Numbered from the stretch's first letter, positions 1 through 8,618 are shown. The stretch is DNA of 64,000 nt from an uncultured Pelagibacteraceae bacterium (GCA_902617025.1 CACMVB010000002.1:124001-188000); one strand, 5' to 3'. Program-made: numbers and translations. The notes: generated by a model from the letters alone, not told the origin.

Positions 1-5
1 CTCAT

Positions 6-1277
6 TTAACTCCATTTCTTTTCAAATTTGTGTCTAACGATTTGAGCTGCCAAGTTCATTAAAATTAAAAAAGCTAGAAGCACCATAATACATGCAGATA
101 CTTTTTCAACGAAACCCCTCTCAGCACTTTCTGACCATATATATATCTGAACTGGTAAACTTGCAGCAGGATCAACTGGCGTTCCAGGTATTGTGTTCAC
201 AAAAGCAACCATTCCTATTAAAATTAAAGGGGCTGTTTCCCCTAAGGCTTGAGCTAAGCCAATTATCGTTCCAGATAAAGTTCCAGGCATTGATAGTGGC
301 ACAGTATGATGCATGGTCGTTTGCATATTACTTGCACCCATCGCTAATGCAGCTTCTCTTATACTTGGTGGTACAGCTTTTAAAGAGGCTCTTGCAGCAA
401 TAATTATTGTTGGTAATGTCATAAGAGACAAAGTAATTCCTCCAACAAGTGGTGTCGATCTTGGTAAATTAAAAACTGCTAATAAAACACCAAGACCTAG
501 CAAACCAAATACTATCGATGGAACAGCTGCTAAATTATTAATGTTTACTTCTATAAAATCTGTAAATTTATTTTTTGGTGCAAATTCCTCGAGATAAATT
601 GCAGCTAACACTGCAACAGGAAATGAAAACGCTAAACATACTAGTATACTAAAAACTGTTCCCATAAACGAGCTAGCTATACCTGCTAGTTCTGCCTCTC
701 TTGAATCAGGGCTTGTAAAAAAACTAATGTTAAACTCTGATAAAATATCCCCTCTTTCATTAAGCATATCGTAAATCTGCAGCTGATAATCATTTACTCT
801 TCTATTCTTTTCAGGGATATCTCTTGGATAATTTCCTTTATGAACTTGATCAACATCATCAGAAGCTGTTAATTTTATGGGTACTATTTTACCCAGAAAG
901 TCTGGATTTTTTAAAAGTAGATCTTTAACTTCAGTCTCATATTTATATGAAACCATTTGAATTAATTGACGATCCTCTTCTTCAGGAAGTCCAGGATCTA
1001 ATGAGGTCATAGCTTTGTAAGCAACATCATAATAGTCTGCATTTTCTAAATCATCTTTTGATGGACTTTCTGCATCGATTAAAAGTAATTCTTTATCATA
1101 ATGAACTTCTGTTACTATCCAAGTTTTTTGGAAAGCTGAGTAACCTTTTGAAAATATCTGAAACATAAAAACTGCTAAAAAGCTTAAAGCTAATCCTATA
1201 GCTATTTTGCCATACCATTGAAATCTTCTTTCAGCGTTATATCTTTTTTTTAATAAATTTTTCTTAAAACTATTCAT
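6..1277 (-). CDS. pstA: Phosphate ABC transporter permease PstA
   Basis: Inner-membrane subunit of the high-affinity phosphate importer PstSCAB. The protein has an N-terminal membrane segment (about residues 25-45), a long periplasmic insertion typical of alphaproteobacterial PstA (DUF3333-like), then the permease core with the EAA-type loop around ASLKAVPPSIREAALAMGAS. I chose the ATG at 1277, which overlaps the end of pstC by 8 bases and has AGGGA just upstream; an ATG at 1301 would add 8 residues. The stop is followed directly by an ATG on the same strand at 5-3, the probable start of pstB, which lies off the window. Family assignment is secure. Confidence 0.95.
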   Translation of the reverse strand: MNSFKKNLLKKRYNAERRFQWYGKIAIGLALSFLAVFMFQIFSKGYSAFQKTWIVTEVHYDKELLLIDAESPSKDDLENADYYDVAYKAMTSLDPGLPEEEDRQLIQMVSYKYETEVKDLLLKNPDFLGKIVPIKLTASDDVDQVHKGNYPRDIPEKNRRVNDYQLQIYDMLNERGDILSEFNISFFTSPDSREAELAGIASSFMGTVFSILVCLAFSFPVAVLAAIYLEEFAPKNKFTDFIEVNINNLAAVPSIVFGLLGLGVLLAVFNLPRSTPLVGGITLSLMTLPTIIIAARASLKAVPPSIREAALAMGASNMQTTMHHTVPLSMPGTLSGTIIGLAQALGETAPLILIGMVAFVNTIPGTPVDPAASLPVQIYIWSESAERGFVEKVSACIMVLLAFLILMNLAAQIVRHKFEKKWS

Positions 1278-2646
1278 ATTTTTCCCTATATTTTTTAACA
1301 ACTGAAAGAGCGATTACATTTAAAAATAAAGTTACTATAAATAAAGATATTCCTAAGGCAAAAGCTGATTGAGTTTTTGGATCTCCAAATTGTTGGTCTC
1401 CAATTAAAATTACTACAATTTGTGCTGTAATGGTTGAAGTTGATTCGAGTGGATTCATTGTAAGATTAGCCGCTAGTCCTGAGGCCATTACAACGATCAT
1501 TGTTTCTCCCACCGCTCTTGATACTGCTAAAAGTATCGAACCTACGATACCAGGTAAGGCTGCTGGAAAAATTACTTTTTTTACAGTTTCAGATTTTGTT
1601 GCACCCATTGCGTAACTTCCATCTCTTAAATTTTGCGGTACTGCTGTTATAACGTCATCGCTTAGACTTGAAATAAAAGGAATTATCATTACTCCCATAA
1701 CTGCTCCTGCAGCTAAAGCGCTCTCCGCTGAAACTTCTAAGCCCATAGCATTACCTATTTCTTTAACAAAAGGACCGACGGTTAAAGCTGCAAAAAAACC
1801 ATATACTACTGTTGGAATACCAGCTAAAATCTCAATAATAGGTTTAGCATATTTTCTTACACCTCTTCCAGCATACTCAGATAGATATATCCCACTCAGC
1901 AAACCTATGGGGATGGCAACACACATTGCAATAAAAGCAATAAAAAAAGTTCCAGCAAATAAAGGTACAGCTCCGAAAGCATCCTTCATTAATTCAGGAT
2001 CTGGTTGACCATCTCTTACAAAAGTTTTAGCAGGATACCAATGAGTTCCGAATATAAAGTCAAAGATTTTTACTGCTTGAAAAAACCTAATCGCTTCGAA
2101 TAAAAGTGAAAAAACTATTCCAATTGTAACTAAAACTGCACCTAATGATGCAACAAATAACACCCATTTAAGAAAAATTTCTACTGGTTCTCTCATGCGA
2201 TCATTTTTCTGAACAGATCTATATGCAAAACTCAGAGAGAAAATTAAAATTGCTAAAATAATTGCTACTTTAGCGCTGTTAGCTATTCCTTTTAATTGAA
2301 TGTACTTATTAGCAGACTCATCTAGAAAATTAGTAATATTTCCCGTGTAAGTTCCTGCGGCTAATGCTTTAACCTTTGTGTAAATAAGCTGAAGCTCGTT
2401 TTTGGTTAAGTTCTGATCAGTGTAATCTTGTAAAATAAATGTTTTAACTATTGATGGTTCAAAAACTGACCAAAGAGCAAAAATTATTAATGCTGGTGCA
2501 GCACACCAAGCAGCTAAATAATATCCATAAAATTTTGGTAATGCCGTAAGTCTTTGTGATGATTGAATAACTAGAGCTTTTTTTCTACCGAAATAATAAC
2601 TTGTGAAAGCTAAGAGAATAATAAAAGTTACAAGTATTAAATTCAT
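1270..2646 (-). CDS. pstC: Phosphate ABC transporter permease PstC
   Basis: Second membrane subunit of the phosphate importer. At 458 residues it is longer than enterobacterial PstC because of an N-terminal extension (about residues 1-150, with membrane segments and a periplasmic stretch) known from alphaproteobacteria. The core has GIYLSEYAGRGVRKYAKP and the EAA loop around PQNLRDGSYAMGATKSE. It follows pstS after 59 bases that contain a strong hairpin, so its transcription or message stability is probably lower than that of pstS. The 3' end overlaps the start of pstA. Confidence 0.95.
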   Translation of the reverse strand: MNLILVTFIILLAFTSYYFGRKKALVIQSSQRLTALPKFYGYYLAAWCAAPALIIFALWSVFEPSIVKTFILQDYTDQNLTKNELQLIYTKVKALAAGTYTGNITNFLDESANKYIQLKGIANSAKVAIILAILIFSLSFAYRSVQKNDRMREPVEIFLKWVLFVASLGAVLVTIGIVFSLLFEAIRFFQAVKIFDFIFGTHWYPAKTFVRDGQPDPELMKDAFGAVPLFAGTFFIAFIAMCVAIPIGLLSGIYLSEYAGRGVRKYAKPIIEILAGIPTVVYGFFAALTVGPFVKEIGNAMGLEVSAESALAAGAVMGVMIIPFISSLSDDVITAVPQNLRDGSYAMGATKSETVKKVIFPAALPGIVGSILLAVSRAVGETMIVVMASGLAANLTMNPLESTSTITAQIVVILIGDQQFGDPKTQSAFALGISLFIVTLFLNVIALSVVKKYREKYE

Positions 2647-2663
2647 ATTGAGCTTCCAGAGAT

Positions 2664-2690
2664 AAAAAGGGGGTAAAATACCCCCTTTTT
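2664..2690 (-). terminator. Hairpin between pstS and pstC (attenuator or message stabiliser)
   Basis: A perfect 12-bp inverted repeat (AAAAAGGGGGTA / TACCCCCTTTTT) with a 3-base loop lies 15 bases after the pstS stop. On the minus strand five Ts close the stem, as in an intrinsic terminator. Inside an operon this would give partial termination or protect the pstS 3' end, giving more binding protein than permease. The structure is seen; the effect is inferred. Confidence 0.8.
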
Positions 2691-2705
2691 GTTTAATTGA
2701 TACTA

Positions 2706-3710
2706 CTACTTCTTAGCAGGCATGTTAACTAACTTCGTAGCGTTAGTTCTAGATGTTTTGTATAACTTGCCATCTAGGGGTACTAGCCCGATATCAGTTA
2801 AATAACCTTTTTTACCCATAGCTTTTTTACTTGTGAACTCTTTTACGAATTCATGTAAGCCTGGTACAACGCCCACGTGAGCTTTTTTCACGTAGAAGAA
2901 TAAAGGTCTTGCAACTGCATAGCTATAATCTTGAATAGATTTTAAGCTTGGTTGACCACCTTCAATGCTCGCTGCTTGCAATTTGTCTTTTGCAGCTAAG
3001 AAATAACTGAAACCAAAGAAACCAAACATTTCTTTATCAGCAGCTAGTTTTTGAATAATTAGTGAGTCGTTTTCACCAACTTCAATTACCGCACCGTCTT
3101 CTCTTAGTGCTTTATATTTAGCACCAGCATCTTTTGAAGCTTTATCGATACCTTTTTTCATTACTAATGAATTCCAGGCATCTCTTGTTCCTGATGTTCC
3201 TGGAGGTACCATCACTTTAATTGGGTAGTTTGGTAATGAAGAGTCAATATCGCTCCATTTTTTATATGGATTCGGTACTAACTTACCATCTTTAGCAACT
3301 TCTTTTGCTAATGCTGCCCATAATTGTTTTTTTGTAAAGTTTACTGGTTTAGCATCTTTAGAATAAGCTAACGTTATTCCATCATTACCAACTGTAATCT
3401 CTACGATTTCTTCAACACCATTTTTTTGACATAGCGCGTACTCTTTAGCCTTCATGGCTCTAGATGCATTTGTTACGTCTGGGTGCTCTGTACCAACACC
3501 GGCACAGAATAATTTAGCTCCACCACCTGTTCCTGTTGACTCGATTACTGGTGTTTTAAATTTACCAGACGAACCAAACCTTTCAGCAACGATTGTTGCG
3601 TACGGGAATACAGTTGAAGAACCTACGATTTTAATCTGATCTCTAGCTTGAGCAGAAGTTACAACTAACATTGCAACTAATGAAGCCAAAGCGATTGATA
3701 GTTTTCTCAT
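2706..3710 (-). CDS. pstS: Periplasmic phosphate-binding protein PstS
   Basis: Captures phosphate in the periplasm and delivers it to PstC/PstA. Residues 1-22 form a clear Sec signal peptide ending in SAQA. Phosphate-binding loops are visible: IVGSSTVFPYA near the mature N-terminus, ESTGTGGGAKLFC around residue 60, and VPPGTSGTRDAW around 168. The 334-residue length is normal. A Pho-box-like site lies 69 bases upstream and a perfect palindrome sits between that site and the gene. The downstream hairpin separates it from pstC. Secure. Confidence 0.97.
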   Translation of the reverse strand: MRKLSIALASLVAMLVVTSAQARDQIKIVGSSTVFPYATIVAERFGSSGKFKTPVIESTGTGGGAKLFCAGVGTEHPDVTNASRAMKAKEYALCQKNGVEEIVEITVGNDGITLAYSKDAKPVNFTKKQLWAALAKEVAKDGKLVPNPYKKWSDIDSSLPNYPIKVMVPPGTSGTRDAWNSLVMKKGIDKASKDAGAKYKALREDGAVIEVGENDSLIIQKLAADKEMFGFFGFSYFLAAKDKLQAASIEGGQPSLKSIQDYSYAVARPLFFYVKKAHVGVVPGLHEFVKEFTSKKAMGKKGYLTDIGLVPLDGKLYKTSRTNATKLVNMPAKK

Positions 3711-3760
3711 TGTTTATCCTTTCATTTATTAATTAATTAACAAACATTGGATTCATAGAA

Positions 3761-3776
3761 TTAAGAGGACTCTTAA
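3761..3776. promoter_or_regulatory. Perfect 16-bp palindrome beside the pstS Pho box
   Basis: TTAAGAGGACTCTTAA is a perfect palindrome two bases from the Pho-box-like repeats, where the -10/-35 area of pstS would be. It has the size of a dimeric-repressor operator. No cognate regulator can be named; it could also be chance or a small RNA stem. Confidence 0.4.
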
Positions 3777-3778
3777 AT

Positions 3779-3796
3779 ATTACAGATGTGTTACAA
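3779..3796 (-). promoter_or_regulatory. Pho-box-like site upstream of pstS
   Basis: On the minus strand the site reads TTGTAAC-ACAT-CTGTAAT: two 7-base half-sites spaced so that they recur every 11 bases, the known PhoB binding geometry. A weaker third repeat (TTTTAAT) precedes it in phase. The same arrangement occurs upstream of plcP (7601-7618), which strengthens both. PhoB itself is not in the window. Confidence 0.75.
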
Positions 3797-3817
3797 ATTT
3801 ATTAAAATGATAACTTT

Positions 3818-4429
3818 TTAGTTGAACTTTCTAGTTATCTCGATTTGTTGATAATCAGAGGCTAAAGACCCTCCGCAACTAAAAGGTCTTACTTTATTTT
3901 TAACTGCGTAGGATTGAGTTGGCTTTAATGTAACTTCTAGTTGTACAAAGTTAACTAATTTTTGTGTAAAACCTTTATCATATCTCCAAGCATTCCATTG
4001 TGTTGGAGCGGTGAATACTTCACTTAAATAAGATGCAGCTTTTGAGTGAATCATATTGCTCTCGTTTTGTCCTTTTAAAAGATTATTTTTAACTTTTTCA
4101 AAAATTTTTCTACATTTAATTGAGTCCACCATGTACGAGTTAGCATTTAAATGAGTGCTCATCGGTGCTGACACAATTAATTGAATTCCATCGTCTCTTC
4201 TAGAAAATAAAGCTTCAGTATAAATTGTAGATACATTTTTATTATCTACTTCAAGAACTAAATCGTTTTTAGCTTGCCTAAGATCGTTTTTAAGTCTTAA
4301 AAGTCCAAGATCAAAAACTGTAAGAGGTTGAGAACGTAAAGTTTTCTCAATTAAGTTTACATCTGCCTTAACAGTTGTAAAAGTTAAAGTTAATAAAACC
4401 AGAATTATATAATTTGTTATTCTAGTCAT
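3818..4429 (-). CDS. Unknown secreted protein within the phosphate-starvation cluster
   Basis: A 203-residue protein with a signal peptide (about residues 1-22, ending in VKA before DVNLIEKTL) and no further membrane segment, so probably periplasmic. Two cysteines occur in the mature part (SIKCRK and SFSCGG) and could form a disulfide. I recognise no domain. It sits between phoR and pstS on the same strand, 63 bases after phoR and 107 bases before pstS, so its position points to a role under phosphate limitation. Function unknown. Confidence 0.8.
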   Translation of the reverse strand: MTRITNYIILVLLTLTFTTVKADVNLIEKTLRSQPLTVFDLGLLRLKNDLRQAKNDLVLEVDNKNVSTIYTEALFSRRDDGIQLIVSAPMSTHLNANSYMVDSIKCRKIFEKVKNNLLKGQNESNMIHSKAASYLSEVFTAPTQWNAWRYDKGFTQKLVNFVQLEVTLKPTQSYAVKNKVRPFSCGGSLASDYQQIEITRKFN

Positions 4430-4492
4430 ACTAGAATTTTAACTATTTTGCTGTCTATCTCAAGACATAATTTAATAAAATTGTGATATTTG

Positions 4493-5689
4493 CTAAAATT
4501 TAGAAAAGTGAACCTTTATTTCGGTGCCCCTTTGAGTCTCACTTTTTATTTCTAACTCACCTCTATGCTGATTAACAATGTGCTTCACGATCGCCATTCC
4601 AAGTCCAGTGCCACCAACTTTTTTACTTTTAGCTGCATCAACTCTAAAAAATCTTTCTGTAATTCTCGGAAGTTGTTCAGTTGGAATTCCAATACCATTA
4701 TCTTTAATGGACACGGTGTAAGAGTCTCCTATTACTTTTCCGTTACCTTGCCCACAATTAACCTCGATCTTTTTATTTTTTTCTGAATATTTTATACTGT
4801 TATCAATAATATTTGAAAAAACTTCAATTAATTTTTCATGATCGCCTTTAATAAAGAAATCATCTTTTATATTATTTTTAAATTCAAAAGATTTTAAATT
4901 TTTTTGATGGATGTCTTCAACGTTACTTAAAATTTCTTTTAAATTTACTTTATCTTGAGGCTGTATATGTTCCTCTAACTCAATTCTACTTAATGAAAGT
5001 AAATCTTTAATTAAGCTTTCCATCCTATCAGCTTGCTCAAGCATTATCGGTATGAATTTTTTTTGCGCTTCTAAATCATCTTTCGCATGTCCGCTTATAG
5101 TTTCTAGAAATCCTTTAATAGAAACTAAAGGCGTTTTAAGTTCATGGCTAACATTGGCTACAAAGTCAGATTTGAACCTTTGCGCTTTTATAATATCAGT
5201 TAAATCTTTTAGAAATAAAACAACTGAGTCAGGATCATCGACATATGAGGTCGGCCCAGAGAATAGATGTACCTTAAAGAACTGAAATGAGGGAGAGGAT
5301 AATTCTAAATCCATAGTAATTGTCTCTTTTTTTAAAAGCACTAAATCAATATTTTGGAGTAAATCAGGAACTCTTAATAAAGTAGCCACGTGCTTATTTA
5401 AATTATTTTCTCCAAATTTCTTTTTTGCACTATTATTAAAAAATTTGATATTTTTAAATTTATCTACAATTAGAATTAGATCATCGATTTGATTTATAAT
5501 CTTTACTTGCTCATTAGTTTTTTCAATATTTTCATTGGTGATGTCTTCTATCCCCTCTTCATTATTACTTGGTTTGTTCTCTCTCTTAACATCGGATCTT
5601 GCCTCCATGCCTGCTACAATGGATTTTCTGGATACTGCAATTACTACGATCACAATTATCCCAGCAAGAGAATAAAATAATAATTCCAT
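4493..5689 (-). CDS. phoR: Phosphate-regulon sensor histidine kinase PhoR
   Basis: Membrane sensor kinase of the PhoR/PhoB system. It has one N-terminal membrane helix (about residues 3-20), a low-complexity linker, a PAS-like domain (about 65-165), the HisKA box FVANVSHELKTPL with the phosphorylated His at about residue 183, and an HATPase domain with N-box DNSIKYSE and G-boxes DNGIGIP and GGTGLGMAIVKH. The assignment as PhoR rather than another kinase rests on the short N-terminus plus PAS plus the position next to pst genes. phoB is not in the window; it may follow pstB-phoU beyond the left edge. Confidence 0.88.
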   Translation of the reverse strand: MELLFYSLAGIIVIVVIAVSRKSIVAGMEARSDVKRENKPSNNEEGIEDITNENIEKTNEQVKIINQIDDLILIVDKFKNIKFFNNSAKKKFGENNLNKHVATLLRVPDLLQNIDLVLLKKETITMDLELSSPSFQFFKVHLFSGPTSYVDDPDSVVLFLKDLTDIIKAQRFKSDFVANVSHELKTPLVSIKGFLETISGHAKDDLEAQKKFIPIMLEQADRMESLIKDLLSLSRIELEEHIQPQDKVNLKEILSNVEDIHQKNLKSFEFKNNIKDDFFIKGDHEKLIEVFSNIIDNSIKYSEKNKKIEVNCGQGNGKVIGDSYTVSIKDNGIGIPTEQLPRITERFFRVDAAKSKKVGGTGLGMAIVKHIVNQHRGELEIKSETQRGTEIKVHFSKF

Positions 5690-5731
5690 GATTTGATTAT
5701 ACTTTAAAGATATAGACTAAAGAAATATTTT

Positions 5732-6739
5732 TTAGCGGTTTGATACCGCACTATTTAAAAAGATTTTTGCGCAATTTTCCCAGGTATATTTTTTTGCATG
5801 CTCAATGCAAGCGCTTCTATCTGACTTAAGAGCTTCAAGTGCTGCTTTTTTAAGATCGTTGTTTAACGAGCCAATGTTTGTTCCGTTAAAAATATCTTTT
5901 GGTCCTGCTACTGGGTAAGCAGCTACTGGCAATCCACATTTTAAAGCTTCTATAATTACAATTCCAAAAGTATCTGTTTTGCTCGGGAAAACAAAAACAT
6001 CAGAAGAAGCAAAGTAACTTGCAAGCTCACCATTTGTTCTCTCTCCTTTAAATATCGCTTCAGGGTATTCTTTTTTAAGTTTATCTAAATCAGGTCCTTT
6101 ACCAACAACTAGTTTCGTGCCTTCTAACTCTAAATCCAGAAATGCTCTTATATTCTTCTCAATAGATACCCTTCCCACATAAAGATAAATTGGTCTTTTA
6201 TACTCTAAATTAATCTTTTTAGGCTTTTGAAATGCCCCGTGGTTTGCCCCTCTAGTCCAAACAACCATCTTATCCTTATCAAAACCAATATCTTGAAGTT
6301 CATCTTTCATTGACTGAGTTGTTACTAAAATTTTTTCAGCCTTTGAGTGAAATCCTTTAAGGAACTTTTGAGCAAGCTTAATTGGCAAATAAGGATAGTA
6401 TAGCTTCAAATATTTATCAAATTGAGTATGGTAAGACGTAGTAAACTTAAGCTTATTTTTTACACAATATCTTTTTGCAAATATTCCTATCGGGCCTTCT
6501 GTAGCTATGTGAATTATATCAGCATCGGCTTTAGAAATTAATCTACCTACTCTAGGCCAAACATTAAGAGAAAGTTTTATTTCATTATATTTTGGCATTG
6601 GCACAGTAAAAAATTGATTAGGTTCAATATATTCAACCTGATGTCCAATTTTTTTTAATTCATCGCCAAGATTTTTTAAAGTTCTACAAACACCGTTCAC
6701 TTGCGGATACCAGGCATCAGTAACGATTAAAATTTTCAT
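5732..6739 (-). CDS. GT4 glycosyltransferase for glycolipid synthesis in phosphate stress (Agt-like)
   Basis: A GT-B fold glycosyltransferase of 335 residues. The N-terminal acceptor domain starts TDAWYPQVNGVCRTL; the donor domain has YVGRVSIEKN and the E-x7-E region SKTDTFGIVIIEALKCG. It resembles SqdX and other diacylglycerol glycosyltransferases. It abuts the PlcP-type phosphatase gene with no gap. In marine bacteria this pair replaces phospholipids by glycolipids when phosphate is scarce: PlcP makes diacylglycerol and the transferase adds a sugar. The sugar donor cannot be read from the sequence. Confidence 0.87.
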   Translation of the reverse strand: MKILIVTDAWYPQVNGVCRTLKNLGDELKKIGHQVEYIEPNQFFTVPMPKYNEIKLSLNVWPRVGRLISKADADIIHIATEGPIGIFAKRYCVKNKLKFTTSYHTQFDKYLKLYYPYLPIKLAQKFLKGFHSKAEKILVTTQSMKDELQDIGFDKDKMVVWTRGANHGAFQKPKKINLEYKRPIYLYVGRVSIEKNIRAFLDLELEGTKLVVGKGPDLDKLKKEYPEAIFKGERTNGELASYFASSDVFVFPSKTDTFGIVIIEALKCGLPVAAYPVAGPKDIFNGTNIGSLNNDLKKAALEALKSDRSACIEHAKKYTWENCAKIFLNSAVSNR

Positions 6740-7555
6740 TTATTTATTTACTACTTTTAAATACGGCTCGTAATCAACAACGTCACCTCTGATTTTATCC
6801 CAGTCAATAACTTCCATGCGACCATCAAAATGTTCTACCAAGAAAGTTGCACCTTCTACCCAATCACCACAATTTAAATATCTCACACCATCTAAGACTT
6901 GATCGGCAGAATGATGAATATGGCCGCAAATTATGCCATCAACATTTTTTCTTTTAGCATAAGTTGCTAAAGTTTTTTCATAATCGCCTATATATTTTAC
7001 AGCGTTCTTTACTTTGTGTTTTAAATATTTTGCTAAAGACCAATTACCCTTTTTAAATAATCTTCTAAAAAAATTGATAACAACATTAAACTCAAGTAAA
7101 AAACTATAAGCGATAGCTCCTACTTTTGATAACCATGGAGCATATTTCATCACTCCATCCCAAGCATCACCATGAACAACAATATACTTTTTATTATCTG
7201 AACTTATATGTATGGCTCTATTTACCACTTCAATATCGCCAAAATGTAATGGTAAAAATTTTCTGAAGACATCATCATGATTTCCCACAATATATTTTAC
7301 TTTTGTTCCATGTCTTGCTTTTCTTAATGTTTTTTGAATCACATCATTATGTTCTTGAGGCCAGTAAAATTTTGTTTTTAAAGCCCAAACATCAATGATA
7401 TCACCAACAAGATATAAATTCTCTGACCTTGAATGTTTGTAAAATTCTAATAATTTGTTTGCTGCACTTTTTCTATGCCCAAGGTGCAAGTCAGAAATAA
7501 AGATGCTTTTGTAATTTAAAATCTTTCCTTTAGATTTAGTTTGAATTGTTTCCAT
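6740..7555 (-). CDS. plcP: PlcP-type phospholipase C (metallophosphoesterase) for lipid remodelling
   Basis: A calcineurin-like metallophosphoesterase of the UDP-2,3-diacylglucosamine hydrolase superfamily. All metal-binding motifs are present: SDLHLGH, VGDIIDVW, VGNHDD, VVHGDAWDG and GHIHHSA. In marine alphaproteobacteria this family cleaves the phosphate headgroup from phospholipids under phosphate limitation. I chose the ATG at 7555; an ATG at 7594 would add 13 hydrophobic residues and lie over the probable -10 (TATACT). A Pho-box-like site at 7601-7618 precedes it. True LpxH is the main alternative, but the neighbours favour PlcP. Confidence 0.88.
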   Translation of the reverse strand: METIQTKSKGKILNYKSIFISDLHLGHRKSAANKLLEFYKHSRSENLYLVGDIIDVWALKTKFYWPQEHNDVIQKTLRKARHGTKVKYIVGNHDDVFRKFLPLHFGDIEVVNRAIHISSDNKKYIVVHGDAWDGVMKYAPWLSKVGAIAYSFLLEFNVVINFFRRLFKKGNWSLAKYLKHKVKNAVKYIGDYEKTLATYAKRKNVDGIICGHIHHSADQVLDGVRYLNCGDWVEGATFLVEHFDGRMEVIDWDKIRGDVVDYEPYLKVVNK

Positions 7556-7600
7556 ATTTTTTATAAAACGAATCTCTAGTATAAGTAGAATCATAAATAT

Positions 7601-7618
7601 GTTACAGAATTGTTAAAA
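7601..7618 (-). promoter_or_regulatory. Pho-box-like site between plcP and the diacylglycerol kinase gene
   Basis: The plus strand reads GTTACAG-AATT-GTTAAAA, matching ATTACAG-ATGT-GTTACAA upstream of pstS (shared pattern RTTACAG-N4-GTTAMAA). On the minus strand TATACT lies 17 bases after the CTGTAAC half-site, fitting a plcP promoter. The kinase start codon is one base beyond the other side, so the site may also affect that gene. Confidence 0.7.
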
Positions 7619-7619
7619 T

Positions 7620-8516
7620 ATGGATAAAAAATTGAATTTTGCCGTTATATTTAATGCTAATGCAGCAGGTGGTAGAAAACTTAAATTAATTAATAAGGTT
7701 ATTTATCTTTTAGAAAAAAATCACCTTGTAGATCTTTTTAAAACCGAAAGCGAAGATCATGCAAGAAAAGTTTTTAAAGAATTATCTAATAAAAAATTTG
7801 ATCGGTTAGTATTTGCTGGCGGTGACGGGAGCGTATGTTTTGGTATTAATGAAATGTTTAAAAGTGATAATCTAAAAGACAAATTAGTAGGTTACATACC
7901 TGCTGGCACTGCAAATATTTTACAAATAGAAACTCAAATTAAGAAAAAGGCAGAGGAGATTTACAACGTCCTCGTATCAGATAATCATAAGAAAATTTCA
8001 TTAGCAAAAATAAATGATAAGTACTTTTTCTTGATGGCTGGTGTAGGTTTTGACTCTCGAATTGTTGAGTCCATAAATATTAATATTAAAAAGTATCTTG
8101 GAAAAGTAATTTTCGCTTTAAAAGGTTTTCAGCATTTTTTATTTTTAAAAAATAATAAAATGGAGGTTGAGGTAGATAATGAAAAAATTATGGCTGATTG
8201 GATTTTATGTACTAATTCAAAATACTATGCTGGTCCCCATTCTATAACAAATGATACCAATATATTTGAAAACAGGATAGTGGCTTACATATTTAAAGAC
8301 CTGACTAGAATAAAATTACTTTATTATGTTTGGTTGATTTTAACCAAAGGTGACTTAACTCCTGCAAAAAGTGTAATTAAAAAAGAATTGAACAGATTAA
8401 AAATAAATGGTGTAAACAATAAAGTTCTATCACAGGTTGATGGTGAAAATTGTGGTTACGTAAACAGTCTTGAAATCCAAAAAACAGACAGATTTATAAA
8501 TTTATTAGTTCCGTAG
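7620..8516 (+). CDS. Diacylglycerol kinase family lipid kinase
   Basis: A soluble DagK/YegS-type lipid kinase of 298 residues. The nucleotide-binding motifs are NANAAGG near the N-terminus, FAGGDGSV around residue 65 and GYIPAGTANIL around residue 92. It would phosphorylate diacylglycerol to phosphatidic acid. Lying divergently from plcP, it may recycle the diacylglycerol released there back into phospholipid when phosphate returns, or tune the pool. The ATG at 7620 leaves almost no space for an untranslated leader after the Pho-box-like site, so its promoter must overlap that site or plcP. Substrate is inferred from the family and neighbours. Confidence 0.87.
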   Translation: MDKKLNFAVIFNANAAGGRKLKLINKVIYLLEKNHLVDLFKTESEDHARKVFKELSNKKFDRLVFAGGDGSVCFGINEMFKSDNLKDKLVGYIPAGTANILQIETQIKKKAEEIYNVLVSDNHKKISLAKINDKYFFLMAGVGFDSRIVESININIKKYLGKVIFALKGFQHFLFLKNNKMEVEVDNEKIMADWILCTNSKYYAGPHSITNDTNIFENRIVAYIFKDLTRIKLLYYVWLILTKGDLTPAKSVIKKELNRLKINGVNNKVLSQVDGENCGYVNSLEIQKTDRFINLLVP

Positions 8517-8618
8517 GATTTTCTAAATTTTTTCAACTTTTAGTTTAAAAGATTTTTCTTAATTTAATTTGAAAAATTTTTTAGATTGTTTTAGATTTTT
8601 CTTTTTTGGAGGAACAAT

